Positions 32,424 to 41,557 of a stretch of DNA of 64,000 nucleotides are shown here, piece after piece. Position numbers and translations under genes: made by a program. The stretch comes from Actinoplanes palleronii. Lineage in GTDB: Bacteria > Actinomycetota > Actinomycetes > Mycobacteriales > Micromonosporaceae. The notes under the pieces were generated by a model that was not told the origin of the DNA, searched no databases, and saw only the letters and a program-made list of their open reading frames with translations. Location of the stretch: contig NZ_BOMS01000136.1 in the NCBI RefSeq assembly GCF_016862315.1, forward strand, positions 20,913-84,912. Reading direction: 5' to 3'. How positions within the stretch are numbered: position 1 is the stretch's first letter; each line of letters starts with the position of its first letter.

Positions 32424-33650
32424 TCAGCGTGAGCCGGCCAGCTCGGTGAACCAGCGGGTGATCCGGGGCACGGCCAGCAGCTCCGACCCTTCGTGGACCA
32501 TGCCGCTGTACGACGTGTCCACCCCCACGTCCACCACCGGAACCTGGACGCCGTGCGTGGCGAAGGAGTCCCGGCAGGCCGTCGTGTTGGCGTTCACGGC
32601 CTGCTCGTCGCCGGGGCTGAAGTACAGCCGAGCCGGCACGCCCGGCCGCCACTCGCAGACGCTGTCCGCCTCGCGCAGCGCGGCCGCGAACCGGGGTGTC
32701 GGGTGGAACAGCAACTCCCGCCCCCGCTCGGTGAGCAGGTCACCGACCGTCGGCGGCGCGCCCTCGAGCACCTCCACGCCGGGGTGGCTGGCGTCGAGCA
32801 GGTCACCGATCCCGACGTAGTCCTTCTGGAACACGTCCGCCGGGTCGCGGTAGATGTCGTGCAGCCGGTCGTACGACGTCAGCAGATACGCCATGTAGAT
32901 CGACGCCAACCTCGGCTGCACCTCGGGGGTGAACACGGCCGGGATCTCGGCGCGGCGGATCGCGTACGCCCCGCTGATCGGAGCGACCGCAGCCGGCCGG
33001 AACCACGGGTCGGCGCCCTCCTGCAGCGCCCGGGCCAGGCCGAGCGCCGCCGACGCCCCTTGCGAGAAGCCCGAGGCGTAGACGTCCTGGTCCAGCGTGC
33101 GCCCCTGCCGGGCGGCGAACGTGCGCGCGGCCCGGAGCAGGTCGAGCGACGCGCTGGTCTCGCTCGGCACGTCCATCCACGGGTGCGGCCCGGTGCCGGT
33201 GCCGAGGCCCAGGTAGTCGGGGGCGACCGCGGCGAAACCGGCGGAGCCGAAGGTGATCGCGGGACCGGTCAGGAAGGTGTCCTCGCCGAGTGACGGGGCG
33301 TCGCCGCGGTAGACCGAGGTGCCGTGGGCGAACGAGACCGTGGACAGCCGGCGGTCGCCGTTGATCGGGAGCACGAGCAGGCCGCTGGCGGTGGTGGGTC
33401 TTCCGCGCGTGTCGATGGTGCGGTAGATCAGTTGGTGGAGGCTGACGCCGTAGCGGTCGGTGGCCGGATCGAACTTGCCGTCCGCCAGCAGCGTGTCGAC
33501 CTCGCCCGGGGTGGCATACGTCGCCAGCGGGTTTTCTGCCAGGAGCGAGCCCCGGGTGGGTGCTGGAGCGGCGATGGCCGGGCCGCCGATGGTCGCTGCC
33601 GCGACGGCGGTGAGCAGTCCCGCCGCGATGATTCGTCGAAGTGTCCGCAT
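32424..33650 (-). CDS. Secreted alpha/beta hydrolase, lipase-like
   Basis: 408 residues with a signal peptide of about 27 residues (MRTLRRIIAAGLLTAVAAAT, cleavage near AIAA). The fold matches secretory lipases/esterases: SFAHGTSVYRGDAPS oxyanion region, nucleophile Ser in YASGFSQGASAALGLA, and YFSPGDEQAVNANTT with the acid Asp. The His is probably in MVHEGSELL. It likely acts on lipids or esters outside the cell. ATG 33650 is chosen: TAGCGT seven bases upstream fits a leaderless promoter, and the longer frame to 33821 lacks a signal peptide. Confidence 0.85.
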   Translation of the reverse strand: MRTLRRIIAAGLLTAVAAATIGGPAIAAPAPTRGSLLAENPLATYATPGEVDTLLADGKFDPATDRYGVSLHQLIYRTIDTRGRPTTASGLLVLPINGDRRLSTVSFAHGTSVYRGDAPSLGEDTFLTGPAITFGSAGFAAVAPDYLGLGTGTGPHPWMDVPSETSASLDLLRAARTFAARQGRTLDQDVYASGFSQGASAALGLARALQEGADPWFRPAAVAPISGAYAIRRAEIPAVFTPEVQPRLASIYMAYLLTSYDRLHDIYRDPADVFQKDYVGIGDLLDASHPGVEVLEGAPPTVGDLLTERGRELLFHPTPRFAAALREADSVCEWRPGVPARLYFSPGDEQAVNANTTACRDSFATHGVQVPVVDVGVDTSYSGMVHEGSELLAVPRITRWFTELAGSR

Positions 33651-33721
33651 GGGAGAAACGCTAGGCACCCCAGTGATCAACTTCGATCCGGCCAGCCTCA
33701 CGATAAAAGGTAGTGCCAGGA

Positions 33722-34615
33722 CTACCCCTTGATCTGGAACACCGCCAGCACCAGGTCGATCAAGGCGCGGGTAGCCGCACCCACCGCCCGATCCGCCGGG
33801 ATCGCCAGCGACAGCGGCCAACTCAGATCCGCCCCGGTCACCGACAGCACCGCCACCCCCGTCACCTCGGCGAGCAAGAACCGGGGGAGCAGCGCGATCC
33901 CCAGCCCATGCTCCGCATAAGCCACCCCGGTCCCGATGTCACTGATCTCGATCGTCACCCGCCGCCGCACGCCCGCCGCCGCGAACGCCCGATCCGCCAC
34001 CCCGCGATTTCCGAACCCCACCGGCGAGTCGATGAAGTCCAGCCCCTCCAGCTCCCCGATCGGCACCGTCGTCCGCCCGGCCAGCCGATGATCGGCCGGC
34101 ACCACCAGGTCGAGCTGCGCCCGGGCCAGGTCGATCAGCCGGACGCCGGGCGGCGGCGGGCCGGGCAGCGCCACGAACGCCAGGTCCAGCCGGTGCTCGG
34201 TGAGCGCCGCGACCAGCCCGGCCGACCCGGACGGCGCCGCGCTGGTCTGCAGCAGCACGCCGGGGTGACGCCGGTGGTATTCGCCGAGCAGCGCGGGCAG
34301 GTCGAGCAGCCGGATCGAGGTGAGCACGCCGAGCCGCAGCGTGCCGCGCAGGCCGCCGCGCACCTCGTCGACCGCGTCCCGGGCGTCGCGGGCCGCGTCC
34401 AGCGCGATCCGGGCCCGGGGCAGCAGGGCGGCACCGGCGTCGGTGAGCAGCACCCGCTTGGCGTTGCGGTCCAGCAGCTGGGCGCCGAGCTCGCGTTCCA
34501 GGGTCTTGATCGCGGCGGAGACCGCGGACTGGACGACGTGCAGGCGTGCGGCGGCCCGGGAGAAGTGCTGTTCCTCGGCGACCGCGACGAAGTACTCGAG
34601 TTGGCGTAGCTCCAC
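33722..34615 (-). CDS. LysR-family transcriptional regulator
   Basis: About 297 residues. The N-terminal winged helix-turn-helix (ELRQLEYFVAVAEEQHFSRA, SAVSAAIKTLERELGAQLL) is followed by a type 2 periplasmic-binding-like effector domain (LRLGVLTSIRLLDLPALLGE). It is divergent from the MFS transporter and probably regulates it. GTG 34615 gives the standard N-terminus; GTG 34630 is an alternative inside the operator. An AGTATC-ACC-GATACT palindrome sits at the start. Confidence 0.92.
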   Translation of the reverse strand: MELRQLEYFVAVAEEQHFSRAAARLHVVQSAVSAAIKTLERELGAQLLDRNAKRVLLTDAGAALLPRARIALDAARDARDAVDEVRGGLRGTLRLGVLTSIRLLDLPALLGEYHRRHPGVLLQTSAAPSGSAGLVAALTEHRLDLAFVALPGPPPPGVRLIDLARAQLDLVVPADHRLAGRTTVPIGELEGLDFIDSPVGFGNRGVADRAFAAAGVRRRVTIEISDIGTGVAYAEHGLGIALLPRFLLAEVTGVAVLSVTGADLSWPLSLAIPADRAVGAATRALIDLVLAVFQIKG

Positions 34616-34622
34616 GCCCGCA

Positions 34623-34637
34623 AGTATCACCGATACT
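34623..34637. promoter_or_regulatory. LysR operator palindrome
   Basis: AGTATC-ACC-GATACT is a perfect inverted repeat in the T-N11-A style of LysR boxes, between the divergent lysR and MFS genes and overlapping the regulator's translation start region, which fits autorepression. Confidence 0.65.
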
Positions 34638-34697
34638 GATGATTGCTAGCTGATTCTTTCGTTGGACGTGATGCTTGCTGGTGCGGATGCTCAAGGC

Positions 34698-35909
34698 ATG
34701 ACACTTCTGGCTTCCGCTCCGCGTCTCACCGCGACACCTGTGAAGACCCGGCACGGCGCCGGGTTCTGGATGATCGCCGCGGCGTTCCTGATCGCGATGG
34801 CGTTCTCCACCGTCCCGACACCGCTCTACCCGCTCTACGTGGCCCGGGACGGCTTCTCTACGTTCACCGTGACCGTCGTCTTCGCCGTTTATGCCGTCGG
34901 CGTCGTGATCAGCCTGCTGCTCGCCGGGCACGTCTCGGACTGGGTCGGCCGCAAGAAGATCCTGATCCCGGCGCTCGGCCTCGAACTCGCCGCGGCGGCG
35001 CTCTTCCTGGCCGGCACCACGCTGCCGGTGCTGCTCGCCGCCCGGTTCCTGACCGGGCTCGGCGTCGGCATGATCACCGCGACGGCCACCGCGTACCTGC
35101 ACGAACTGCACGCGGCGCATCGGCCGGGGGCGTCGCGTCAGCGCTTCGAGGTGGTCTCGACCGCGGCGAACACGGGCGGTCTCGGTGCCGGATCGCTGGT
35201 CGCCGGCCTGCTCGCTTCGTTTGTGCACACCCCGTTGCGTACGCCGTACGTGGTCTTCGCGGTCCTGCTCGTGGTGGCCATGGTCGCGGTCGCGCTCACT
35301 CCGGAGACGGTGCTGGAGCGCCCGGTCAAGCCGGCCTACCGCCCGCAGCGGATCACCGCGGAGCGCGCCGTCGCCGGTTACCTCGCCGCCGGGTTCGCCG
35401 CGTTCGCGGTGTTCGGCCTGTTCACCTCGGTCGCACCCGGTTTCGTGGCCGGCACCCTGCACCACCCGTCCCGGGCGCTGGCCGGTGGCCTGGTCTTCGC
35501 GGTCTTCGGCGCGGCCGCCGTGGCACAGGCGCTGACCGGCCGGCTCACCGCGAGCGCCAAGCTCACCCTGGGCCTGGTCGGACAGGGCGCCGGCGTGCTG
35601 ATCCTGCTCGCCGGGATGTACCTGACCAGCCTGCCGGTCTTCGTGGCCGGTGGCGTGATCGCCGGGATCGGCGCGGGCACCCTGTTCAAGACCGCGGTCG
35701 GCACCGTGACCGCGCTGGCCGCCCCGGAACGCCGCGGCGAGTCCCTGGCCGGGCTGTTCCTGATCGGCTATCTCGGCCTGACCGCCCCGGTGATCGGACT
35801 CGGACTCGCGACGCAGGCGTTCACCGCGCTCGCCGCGATGACCGGCTTCGTGGTGCTGATGCTGGCCCTGCTGGGCGGGGTCGTCGCCCTGACCCGCCGG
35901 GCGGCCTGA
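34698..35909 (+). CDS. MFS transporter controlled by divergent LysR
   Basis: 403 residues with 12 predicted membrane segments. GHVSDWVGRKKILIPAL is the classic MFS loop 2-3 signature. Substrate unknown; this subtype (PTPLYPLYVARDGFSTFTVTV) is common in actinobacterial drug or sugar efflux. ATG 34698 is chosen over ATG 34662 and 34671 because the hydrophobic first helix follows soon after. A rho-independent-like terminator lies 10 bp past the stop. Confidence 0.88.
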   Translation: MTLLASAPRLTATPVKTRHGAGFWMIAAAFLIAMAFSTVPTPLYPLYVARDGFSTFTVTVVFAVYAVGVVISLLLAGHVSDWVGRKKILIPALGLELAAAALFLAGTTLPVLLAARFLTGLGVGMITATATAYLHELHAAHRPGASRQRFEVVSTAANTGGLGAGSLVAGLLASFVHTPLRTPYVVFAVLLVVAMVAVALTPETVLERPVKPAYRPQRITAERAVAGYLAAGFAAFAVFGLFTSVAPGFVAGTLHHPSRALAGGLVFAVFGAAAVAQALTGRLTASAKLTLGLVGQGAGVLILLAGMYLTSLPVFVAGGVIAGIGAGTLFKTAVGTVTALAAPERRGESLAGLFLIGYLGLTAPVIGLGLATQAFTALAAMTGFVVLMLALLGGVVALTRRAA

Positions 35910-35918
35910 TAAGCAGAT

Positions 35919-35952
35919 AAAAGCGGCCCGTGAGAAAACGCGGGTCGCTTTT
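35919..35952 (+). terminator. Rho-independent terminator of the MFS gene
   Basis: AAAAGCGGCCCG pairs with CGCGGGTCGCTTTT around an 8-base A-rich loop, ending in a short U-run. This is one of the few classic intrinsic terminators in the window. Confidence 0.8.
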
Positions 35953-36018
35953 CCGTGTGCGAATGCGAAGTCCGATCGCCGCCAGACCACCGCCATTGCC
36001 GACGGCAGGATCGTCGGC

Positions 36019-36762
36019 ATGGGAAACACGATCGAGGGCAAGGTCGCATTCGTCAGCGGGGGCAGCCGGGGAATCGGCGCCGCCATCGCATTGCGCCTCG
36101 CCGCAGAAGGCGCCGACGTGGCGCTGACCTTTCAGCAGAACAAAACGCACGCCGACGACATCGTCGAGCGCATCCACCACACCGGCCGGCGCGCCATCGC
36201 CGTGCAGGCCGACAGTGCCGACCCGGACGCGCTCGTCGACGCGCTGACCCGCACGGTCGCCGAGCTCGGCCGGTTGGACATCCTGGTCAACAACGCCGCG
36301 GTCTTCCAGACCGGCCTGATCGAGCAGGTCAGCCCGGACGACTTCGAGCAGATGGTCGCGGTCAACGTGCGGGGACCGTTCGTCGCCGCGCAGGCCGCGG
36401 TCCGGCACATGACGACCGGCGGCCGGATCATCACCATCGGCAGCAACATGACCGAGCGGGTGCCGTTCCCGGGCTTCTCGCTCTACGCGCTGAGCAAGAC
36501 CGCGCTGATCGGCCTGACCACGGCCCTGGGCAGGGAACTCGGCCCGCGCGCGATCACCGTTAACCTGGTCAACCCGGGTCCCACGAACACCGACATGAAC
36601 CCGTCCGACGGCCCGATGGCCGAGACGATCAACGGGTTCACCGCGCTCGGCCACTACGCGGACCCGGCCGACGTGGCGGCGGCCGTGGCCTACCTGGCCG
36701 GTCCGGACGGCCGCTACGTCACCGGCGCCACGCTCAACGTCGACGGCGGTTTCACCGCCTAG
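36019..36762 (+). CDS. Short-chain dehydrogenase/reductase
   Basis: 247 residues, classical SDR. SGGSRGIGAAIA is the cofactor loop, LDILVNNAAV the NAG-type motif, and the catalytic Ser (ITIGSNM), Tyr and Lys (YALSK) are present. NPGPTNTDMNP follows. FabG-like length; oxidises or reduces an alcohol/ketone with NAD(P)H, substrate unknown. The 3' end overlaps the convergent SUKH-like gene by four bases. Confidence 0.88.
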   Translation: MGNTIEGKVAFVSGGSRGIGAAIALRLAAEGADVALTFQQNKTHADDIVERIHHTGRRAIAVQADSADPDALVDALTRTVAELGRLDILVNNAAVFQTGLIEQVSPDDFEQMVAVNVRGPFVAAQAAVRHMTTGGRIITIGSNMTERVPFPGFSLYALSKTALIGLTTALGRELGPRAITVNLVNPGPTNTDMNPSDGPMAETINGFTALGHYADPADVAAAVAYLAGPDGRYVTGATLNVDGGFTA

Positions 36763-37232
36763 TCCCCGGCGGTGTCCGCGGCCTGCCGGTGCAGGAAGAC
36801 CAGGAATTCGCTCAGGTCAGCCGCCACCTCGGTGACGTGGTCGGCGTCGTGGACACCGTCGTGCAGACCACCCTCGACCAGGTGCAGCACCGGCTTGCCG
36901 GCGTCGGGCAGCGCGAACATCCCGCCACCGCCGTCGGTGCCGAACACCACGATGCGCCGGCCGTCGCTCAACGCCTCCGGAAAACCGTCGAGCGGCGGCC
37001 GGTGAACCCAATACCCGACATGCACATCCGGAAGGCTCACCTCCCCGACGACGGAATAAAAAATCGCCAGATCTTCCGGTACGCCCGGCCATTCCTCATC
37101 GGCAGCCGGCCCGCCTGTCCGGTGCTCGCCGGGCGCGAATCCGTACCGTTCCTGGAACCCGCCGTTGATCCGCTCGGCAAGCGCCCGCATATCGTCCCGC
37201 CACCACCGCACCCACGCGCTGTCCAGGCTCAT
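36759..37232 (-). CDS. SMI1/KNR4 (SUKH)-like protein
   Basis: 157 residues. LAIFYSVVGEVSLPDVHVGYW and RRIVVFGTDGGGGMFALPD, with a short acidic tail, fit the SUKH superfamily, many of whose bacterial members are immunity proteins against secreted nuclease toxins. No toxin gene is next to it. ATG 37232 overlaps the stop of the upstream dehydrogenase as ATGA, so it is co-translated with that gene. Family assignment rests on motif pattern only. Confidence 0.6.
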   Translation of the reverse strand: MSLDSAWVRWWRDDMRALAERINGGFQERYGFAPGEHRTGGPAADEEWPGVPEDLAIFYSVVGEVSLPDVHVGYWVHRPPLDGFPEALSDGRRIVVFGTDGGGGMFALPDAGKPVLHLVEGGLHDGVHDADHVTEVAADLSEFLVFLHRQAADTAGD

Positions 37233-38197
37233 TCCCCACACCGGATGACCCGTTTACCGAGGGTGTGCCGCCCGGCCAGATCGGTGTAGGCGCGGACGCC
37301 GTCGGCAAGCGGATAACTCGCGGCGATGTACGGCCGCAGCCGCCCGGCGACGGCGTCAGCGGCCACCTCGGCCATCCCGCCCAGGGACGCGTCCTTGTCC
37401 AGCACCACCTGGCAGGAGATGTCGTCGCGGCCGATCCATTCCGGTCGGGGAACCGGGAACGTCACGGTGTAGAGCCGCCCACCCGGGCGGAGCGCACCCG
37501 CGATCGGCCCCAGCTCCGTGCCCGGCACGGCGAAGTTGACCGCCACGTCGGCCCCGGCGGGATAGTCCCCGTACCCGATCACCTCGGCCGCGCCCAGTTC
37601 CCGCAGCACCGCCACGTCGTCCGGCGCGCCGGTGGCGATGACCTTGGCGCCGGCCGCGGCGAGCAGCGGGATCAGCGCGGTGCCCATCCCCCCGCTGGCG
37701 CCCACCACCAGCACCGTCTCCCCGGCCGCGACCCCCGCGGTGATCGACACGGCGCGAGCGGTCAGGCCGCTGGTGGCCAGCGCGGCCGCGTCGGCGGCGG
37801 GCAGGGTCGCGGGCCGGTGCGCGAGGAACGGCGTGCCGGCCTCGACCACGACGTATTCCGCGAGCGTGCCGGTGCCCAGCGCGGGCCGATCGGTGGCGGC
37901 CAGCGGTCGCATGACCCGGGGCACGGCATGCCCGAACACCTCGTCGCTGACGGCAAAACCGGTCACGCCGTCACCCACCTCGGTGACCGTCCCGGCGAAG
38001 TCGTTGCCGAGCACGTGCGGGAACGTCAGCTCGATCATGGAGCGCAGGTCGCCGCGGGGCAGAGCCAGGTCGCCCGGATTGAGCGCGGCCGCCGCGACCC
38101 GGATCTGCACCTGGCCGTCACCGGGCCGCGGGATCGGCAGGTCGGCGACGGTGAACGTCGAGGGCGGGCCGTAGTCGGTGGCTACCAGTGCCTTCAT
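37229..38197 (-). CDS. Zinc-independent MDR alcohol dehydrogenase / quinone oxidoreductase
   Basis: 322 residues. MKALVATDYGPPSTFTVADL and LGNDFAGTVTEVGDGV start the catalytic domain. VLVVGASGGMGTALIPLLAA is the NADPH-binding loop. The catalytic and structural zinc ligands of true alcohol dehydrogenases are not seen, pointing to the quinone oxidoreductase subgroup. TACCGT eight bases before ATG 38197 suggests a leaderless promoter. It is transcribed with the SUKH-like gene and lies 42 bp after the lectin gene. Confidence 0.87.
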   Translation of the reverse strand: MKALVATDYGPPSTFTVADLPIPRPGDGQVQIRVAAAALNPGDLALPRGDLRSMIELTFPHVLGNDFAGTVTEVGDGVTGFAVSDEVFGHAVPRVMRPLAATDRPALGTGTLAEYVVVEAGTPFLAHRPATLPAADAAALATSGLTARAVSITAGVAAGETVLVVGASGGMGTALIPLLAAAGAKVIATGAPDDVAVLRELGAAEVIGYGDYPAGADVAVNFAVPGTELGPIAGALRPGGRLYTVTFPVPRPEWIGRDDISCQVVLDKDASLGGMAEVAADAVAGRLRPYIAASYPLADGVRAYTDLAGRHTLGKRVIRCGE

Positions 38198-38239
38198 GGC
38201 ACGCGACGGTAGGGAGCGCCGGATCGGACGGTCAACCGA

Positions 38240-38680
38240 TTAAGAGGTGGAGCGCCACTTCTGGTTGCGCTGCCAGGTGCAGTCGCGCAGGCGCACCGTC
38301 CCGTACCCCAGAGAATTTATGTTTTCCTCGGTCAGGCACGCGCCGGAGGCCTCGCTGCGCAGCACCGTCACGAACGACCATTCCTGGGCCGGATCACCGC
38401 CGTCGCACGCCGCCACCCGCATCACCGCACGATCCGCGCGGACGCAGTTCTCCCCGTTGTAGAACGTGCCGGCGCTGGCCTGGAACCAGGCCTGCCCGGG
38501 GGTGTCGCCGCCGCAGGGCCGGGTGCTGACGACCGTGCCGATCGTCCCGCCGGTCAGGCACCGCGCGCTGTCCGCCCGGGTGACGATCCAGCCCTGGTGC
38601 AGCGGCGGCGGTGCCGGGATCGGCGCGGCCGCCACCATGCCGGTGGTCGCGGTGGCGAGAAGGCGGGTGATTCGACGCAT
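38240..38680 (-). CDS. Small secreted ricin-type beta-trefoil lectin-like protein
   Basis: 146 residues. A short signal peptide (MRRITRLLATATTGMVAAAP) is followed by one trefoil domain with repeats CLTGG...CGGDTPGQAWF, CVRAD...CDGGDPAQEWSF and CLTEE...CTWQRNQKWRS, each ending in a QxW-like motif and carrying paired Cys. Trefoils usually bind sugars; specificity unknown. TACAGT eight bases before ATG 38680 is a likely leaderless -10. Confidence 0.78.
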   Translation of the reverse strand: MRRITRLLATATTGMVAAAPIPAPPPLHQGWIVTRADSARCLTGGTIGTVVSTRPCGGDTPGQAWFQASAGTFYNGENCVRADRAVMRVAACDGGDPAQEWSFVTVLRSEASGACLTEENINSLGYGTVRLRDCTWQRNQKWRSTS

Positions 38681-38842
38681 AGGTTGTGACTGTAGGAATG
38701 CGGTACCGGTCACCGCAGCAGAATCGCCGGGACCGCGGTGGGTCGCGGCCATGCCGCGACGCACCCAAAGGCGGGGCATCGGTTCACCCCGCCTTTGGTA
38801 CGAAGGACAGCCGGCCGGTCGCCCCGGCCCGCCTGCCTCCGG

Positions 38843-39700
38843 TTACTTCTTGTGGGCGGCAGGCGCCGCGCTCTCCTGTCCGGCCTCGTCGGCCGCGCCC
38901 TGCTCGTCCTGACCGGCCGCGTCGTCACCGGCGGCGGCGTCGTCACCGGCCGCGCCCTGCTCGCCCGCGTTCTGGTCCTCGGCGGCGCCCTGGTCGTCAG
39001 CGGCGCCGGCACCGGCCGCCACCACGGCCTTCGCGTCGGCGAGGGCCAGGCACGCCTGCAGCAGGGTGGCCTGTGCCGAGGTCACCGCGGCTGCCGCGGC
39101 GTCGTTCGCCGCCGCACCCTGGTCGCCCGCGTTCTGGTCCTCGGCAGCACCCTGCTCGCCGGCAGCGCCCTGCTCCTCCGCGGCACCGGCCGCGTCGTCG
39201 GCGGCAGCCTCGGACGGCGCGGCGGCGGCGCCCTTGTCCGCGGCCTTGCCGGCCTTGCCCTTCAGCGACTTCACGTACTTCTTCGCCAGCTTCTTGTTCG
39301 CGGCCTTGTTCTCCGCCGCGCTCTGCTCGGCGGCAGCCCCGGCCTGTTCGCCGGCGGCCGCGGCGGCGTCCAGCGCGAACTGGTCGCACGACGCCTCCAG
39401 GGCCTGCGCCGAGGCGACCGCCGCCTGGCCCGCGTCCTGTTCCGCCGCGACCGGCTTCAGCTCCTCGCCGTCGCAGACCACACTGCCCGCGTTCACCTGC
39501 AGGTCCTGGCATTGAGAGACGTCGAACTGCTGACCGTCCACGCTCACCAGGTTGGCTGCCTTGGGCTGGGTGCTCGCGTTGGCGAGCTGAACCCCGGCCA
39601 CTCCGGTGGCCACCAGCACCCCCGCGACCACTACCGCGCCGATCGTCTTCCGCCGGTTCCCCGGGTTGCCCTGGTTACGTCGGTACGTGCGCGACCTCAT
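38843..39700 (-). CDS. Secreted Ala/Gln/Asp-rich low-complexity protein
   Basis: 285 residues. An Arg-rich start and one hydrophobic helix (TIGAVVVAGVLVATGVAGVQL, signal or anchor) precede a short domain with paired Cys (VSQCQDLQVNAGSVVCDGEEL). A long disordered, repetitive region follows, with near-identical stretches such as GAAEDQNAGDQGAA and GAAEDQNAGEQGAAG, ending AAHKK. A Lys-rich patch (NKAANKKLAKKYVKSLKGK) splits the acidic blocks. ATG 39700 has GAGGAG upstream. Probably cell-wall-associated; function unknown. Confidence 0.72.
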   Translation of the reverse strand: MRSRTYRRNQGNPGNRRKTIGAVVVAGVLVATGVAGVQLANASTQPKAANLVSVDGQQFDVSQCQDLQVNAGSVVCDGEELKPVAAEQDAGQAAVASAQALEASCDQFALDAAAAAGEQAGAAAEQSAAENKAANKKLAKKYVKSLKGKAGKAADKGAAAAPSEAAADDAAGAAEEQGAAGEQGAAEDQNAGDQGAAANDAAAAAVTSAQATLLQACLALADAKAVVAAGAGAADDQGAAEDQNAGEQGAAGDDAAAGDDAAGQDEQGAADEAGQESAAPAAHKK

Positions 39701-39950
39701 GATCACTCCTCGTCGTTGGACGTCGATGTTCACCGGTTGGGGGGCCATACGGGGCCTGCGGCGTGGGCGGTTCAACGCGGTTTCGCCGGAGGCCCTCCCG
39801 GAGCCCCTCGAAGCGGTCACAAAAGCGCAGGTCAGAGGCGTGTTCCGCAACCGCTGAAAAAATTTGCCGGATTCGAGCGAACGGGTGGTGTCGATACGCC
39901 GGATTCCGTCCGCGGCGACCGGAACCGGTCACTCCGGCATGATCACGGGT

Positions 39951-40610
39951 ATGGAACCGGTGGATGTCGCCCGTGAACTCGTCGCTGATCGCTTCCCGGA
40001 CGCCGCGTGGGCGCTGCTGACCGGCAGCGTGGTCGGACCGCACCGGACCGCCGGCTCCGATCTGGACATCGTGGTGATGGACGAGTCCGATCCGGGGCAT
40101 CGGGAGAGCCTGCGCTACCGGGGGTGGCCGGTGGAGTTGTTCGTGCACACCCGGGAACGGCTCGACGGTTTCCTGGAGCGGGAGAAGGCCCAGCGTAAGC
40201 CGAGCGCGCACCGGATGCTGGCGCACGGCGTGGTCCTGTTCGGCGACCCGGGCGACCTGCCGTCCCGGTGTGCGCGGGTGCTCGCCGAGGGCCCGGGCCC
40301 GTTGACCGGCGCCCAGCACGACTGGCTGCGCTACAGCCTGACCGACGGCCTGGACGACCTCCAGCACGCGACCGACCCGGGTGAACGCACCGTGATCGCC
40401 GCTGGACTGTGGACCGGCACCGGCGAGGCGGTGCTGTCGCTGGCCGGCCGGTGGGTCAGCTCCGGCAAGTGGCTGCTGCGCGAGCTGCGCGAACACGACC
40501 CGGAGTTCGCCGAGCGCTGGCTCGCGGCGCGGGACGACCCGGCCGCGCTCGCCGGCGAGGTGCTGACGAGCGCGGGCGGCCCGCTGTTCGAGGGGTACCG
40601 GGCGGATTAG
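39951..40610 (+). CDS. Nucleotidyltransferase-fold protein
   Basis: 219 residues. ALLTGSVVGPHRTAGSDLDIVVM contains the GS and the DxD metal motif of the polymerase-beta-like nucleotidyltransferase fold, followed by a helical C-terminal domain. Related proteins transfer nucleotides to antibiotics or proteins, or are MNT-type antitoxins; no HEPN partner is adjacent, so the target is unknown. ATG 39951 is used; ATG 39939 is an alternative. Convergent with the EamA gene, with a hairpin in the gap. Confidence 0.72.
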   Translation: MEPVDVARELVADRFPDAAWALLTGSVVGPHRTAGSDLDIVVMDESDPGHRESLRYRGWPVELFVHTRERLDGFLEREKAQRKPSAHRMLAHGVVLFGDPGDLPSRCARVLAEGPGPLTGAQHDWLRYSLTDGLDDLQHATDPGERTVIAAGLWTGTGEAVLSLAGRWVSSGKWLLRELREHDPEFAERWLAARDDPAALAGEVLTSAGGPLFEGYRAD

Positions 40611-40621
40611 GCGTGATCATG

Positions 40622-40637
40622 ACCCGCAGGTGCGGGT
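40622..40637. terminator. Short bidirectional hairpin
   Basis: ACCCGCA-GG-TGCGGGT, a perfect 7-bp stem 12 bp past the nucleotidyltransferase stop, in a convergent gap of 53 bp. Confidence 0.5.
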
Positions 40638-40663
40638 GGCTGACGGCCGCGGCGTGACCGTGC

Positions 40664-41557
40664 TCAGCGGCGCCGGCTGAGTGCCACGCCGACCAGGGCG
40701 ACCGCGCCACCGGCCAGGGCCAGGGGATGGGGAGTTTCGGACAGCAGCGGCCACGCCATCAGGATGGTCAGCGGCGGCACCAGGTAGGTGGTGACGCCGA
40801 GGCGCCCGGCGTTCATCCGGGTCAGCGCGTACGCCCAGGTGCCGAACGCCACAGCGGTCGGCACCACGCCGAGATAGACCACCCCGGCGATCGAACCGGC
40901 CGGCGCGTCCCGCAGGTCGTCGATCAGCCCGCCGGTGAACGGCAACGTCGTGATCATGCCAACCGTGCAGGCCATCTGGGTGACCTGCAGCGCGGGCAGC
41001 CGCCGCAGCGCGGGCTTCTGCAGGGTGACGCCGATCGCCCAGGCGGCCGCCGAGAGCAGGCAGAGCGCGACACCGAGCGGGTCGGCGGCGGTGTCACCGT
41101 GCCCGGCGAAGCCGATCAGCAGCACGCCGCAGAACGCCACGCCGATGCCGATCAGCAGGCTGCGCGGGAAGCCCTCGCCGAGGAACGCGCCCGCCAGCAG
41201 AGCGATCAAAATCGGACCGACGTTGACGAGCATGGCCGAGGTGCCGGCGTCCAGGCGTTGCTCGGCGGCGTTCAGCGCGACGTTGTAGAAGCCGAACCAG
41301 ACGATCCCGCAGCCGATCACCAGAGCCCACTCGCGTCCGGTCGGTTTCACCCAGCTGCGGGTGGCGAGCAGGGCGAGGGTGAGCGCGATCGTCCCGGTGG
41401 CGAGGCGGCCGAGCGCGAGCGGGCCGGCGTCGAAGTGGGCGTGCACGGCGCGGATCGCGACGAACGCGGAGGCCCAGGCGGTGATGGTGATCAGGACCGC
41501 GACGAGCACGGTGACGGGTGGGCGGACGCGGGTGTCGGACACGGCGGGGACGGACAT
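40664..41557 (-). CDS. EamA/DMT-family permease
   Basis: 297 residues with ten hydrophobic helices arranged as two EamA halves (ASAFVAIRAVHAHFDAGPLAL and GVTLQKPALRRLPALQV are the helix-loop landmarks). Drug/metabolite transporters of this type export amino acids, nucleosides or other small metabolites. TACGGT lies six bases before ATG 41557, fitting a leaderless promoter. A longer frame running to 42817 is a shadow of the glycosyltransferase gene. Confidence 0.88.
   Translation of the reverse strand: MSVPAVSDTRVRPPVTVLVAVLITITAWASAFVAIRAVHAHFDAGPLALGRLATGTIALTLALLATRSWVKPTGREWALVIGCGIVWFGFYNVALNAAEQRLDAGTSAMLVNVGPILIALLAGAFLGEGFPRSLLIGIGVAFCGVLLIGFAGHGDTAADPLGVALCLLSAAAWAIGVTLQKPALRRLPALQVTQMACTVGMITTLPFTGGLIDDLRDAPAGSIAGVVYLGVVPTAVAFGTWAYALTRMNAGRLGVTTYLVPPLTILMAWPLLSETPHPLALAGGAVALVGVALSRRR

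Noticed and set aside
39951..40610. Toxin-antitoxin pair of the HEPN-MNT type
   Set aside because: Only the nucleotidyltransferase partner is present; the neighbours are a secreted low-complexity protein and an EamA permease, with no HEPN protein.
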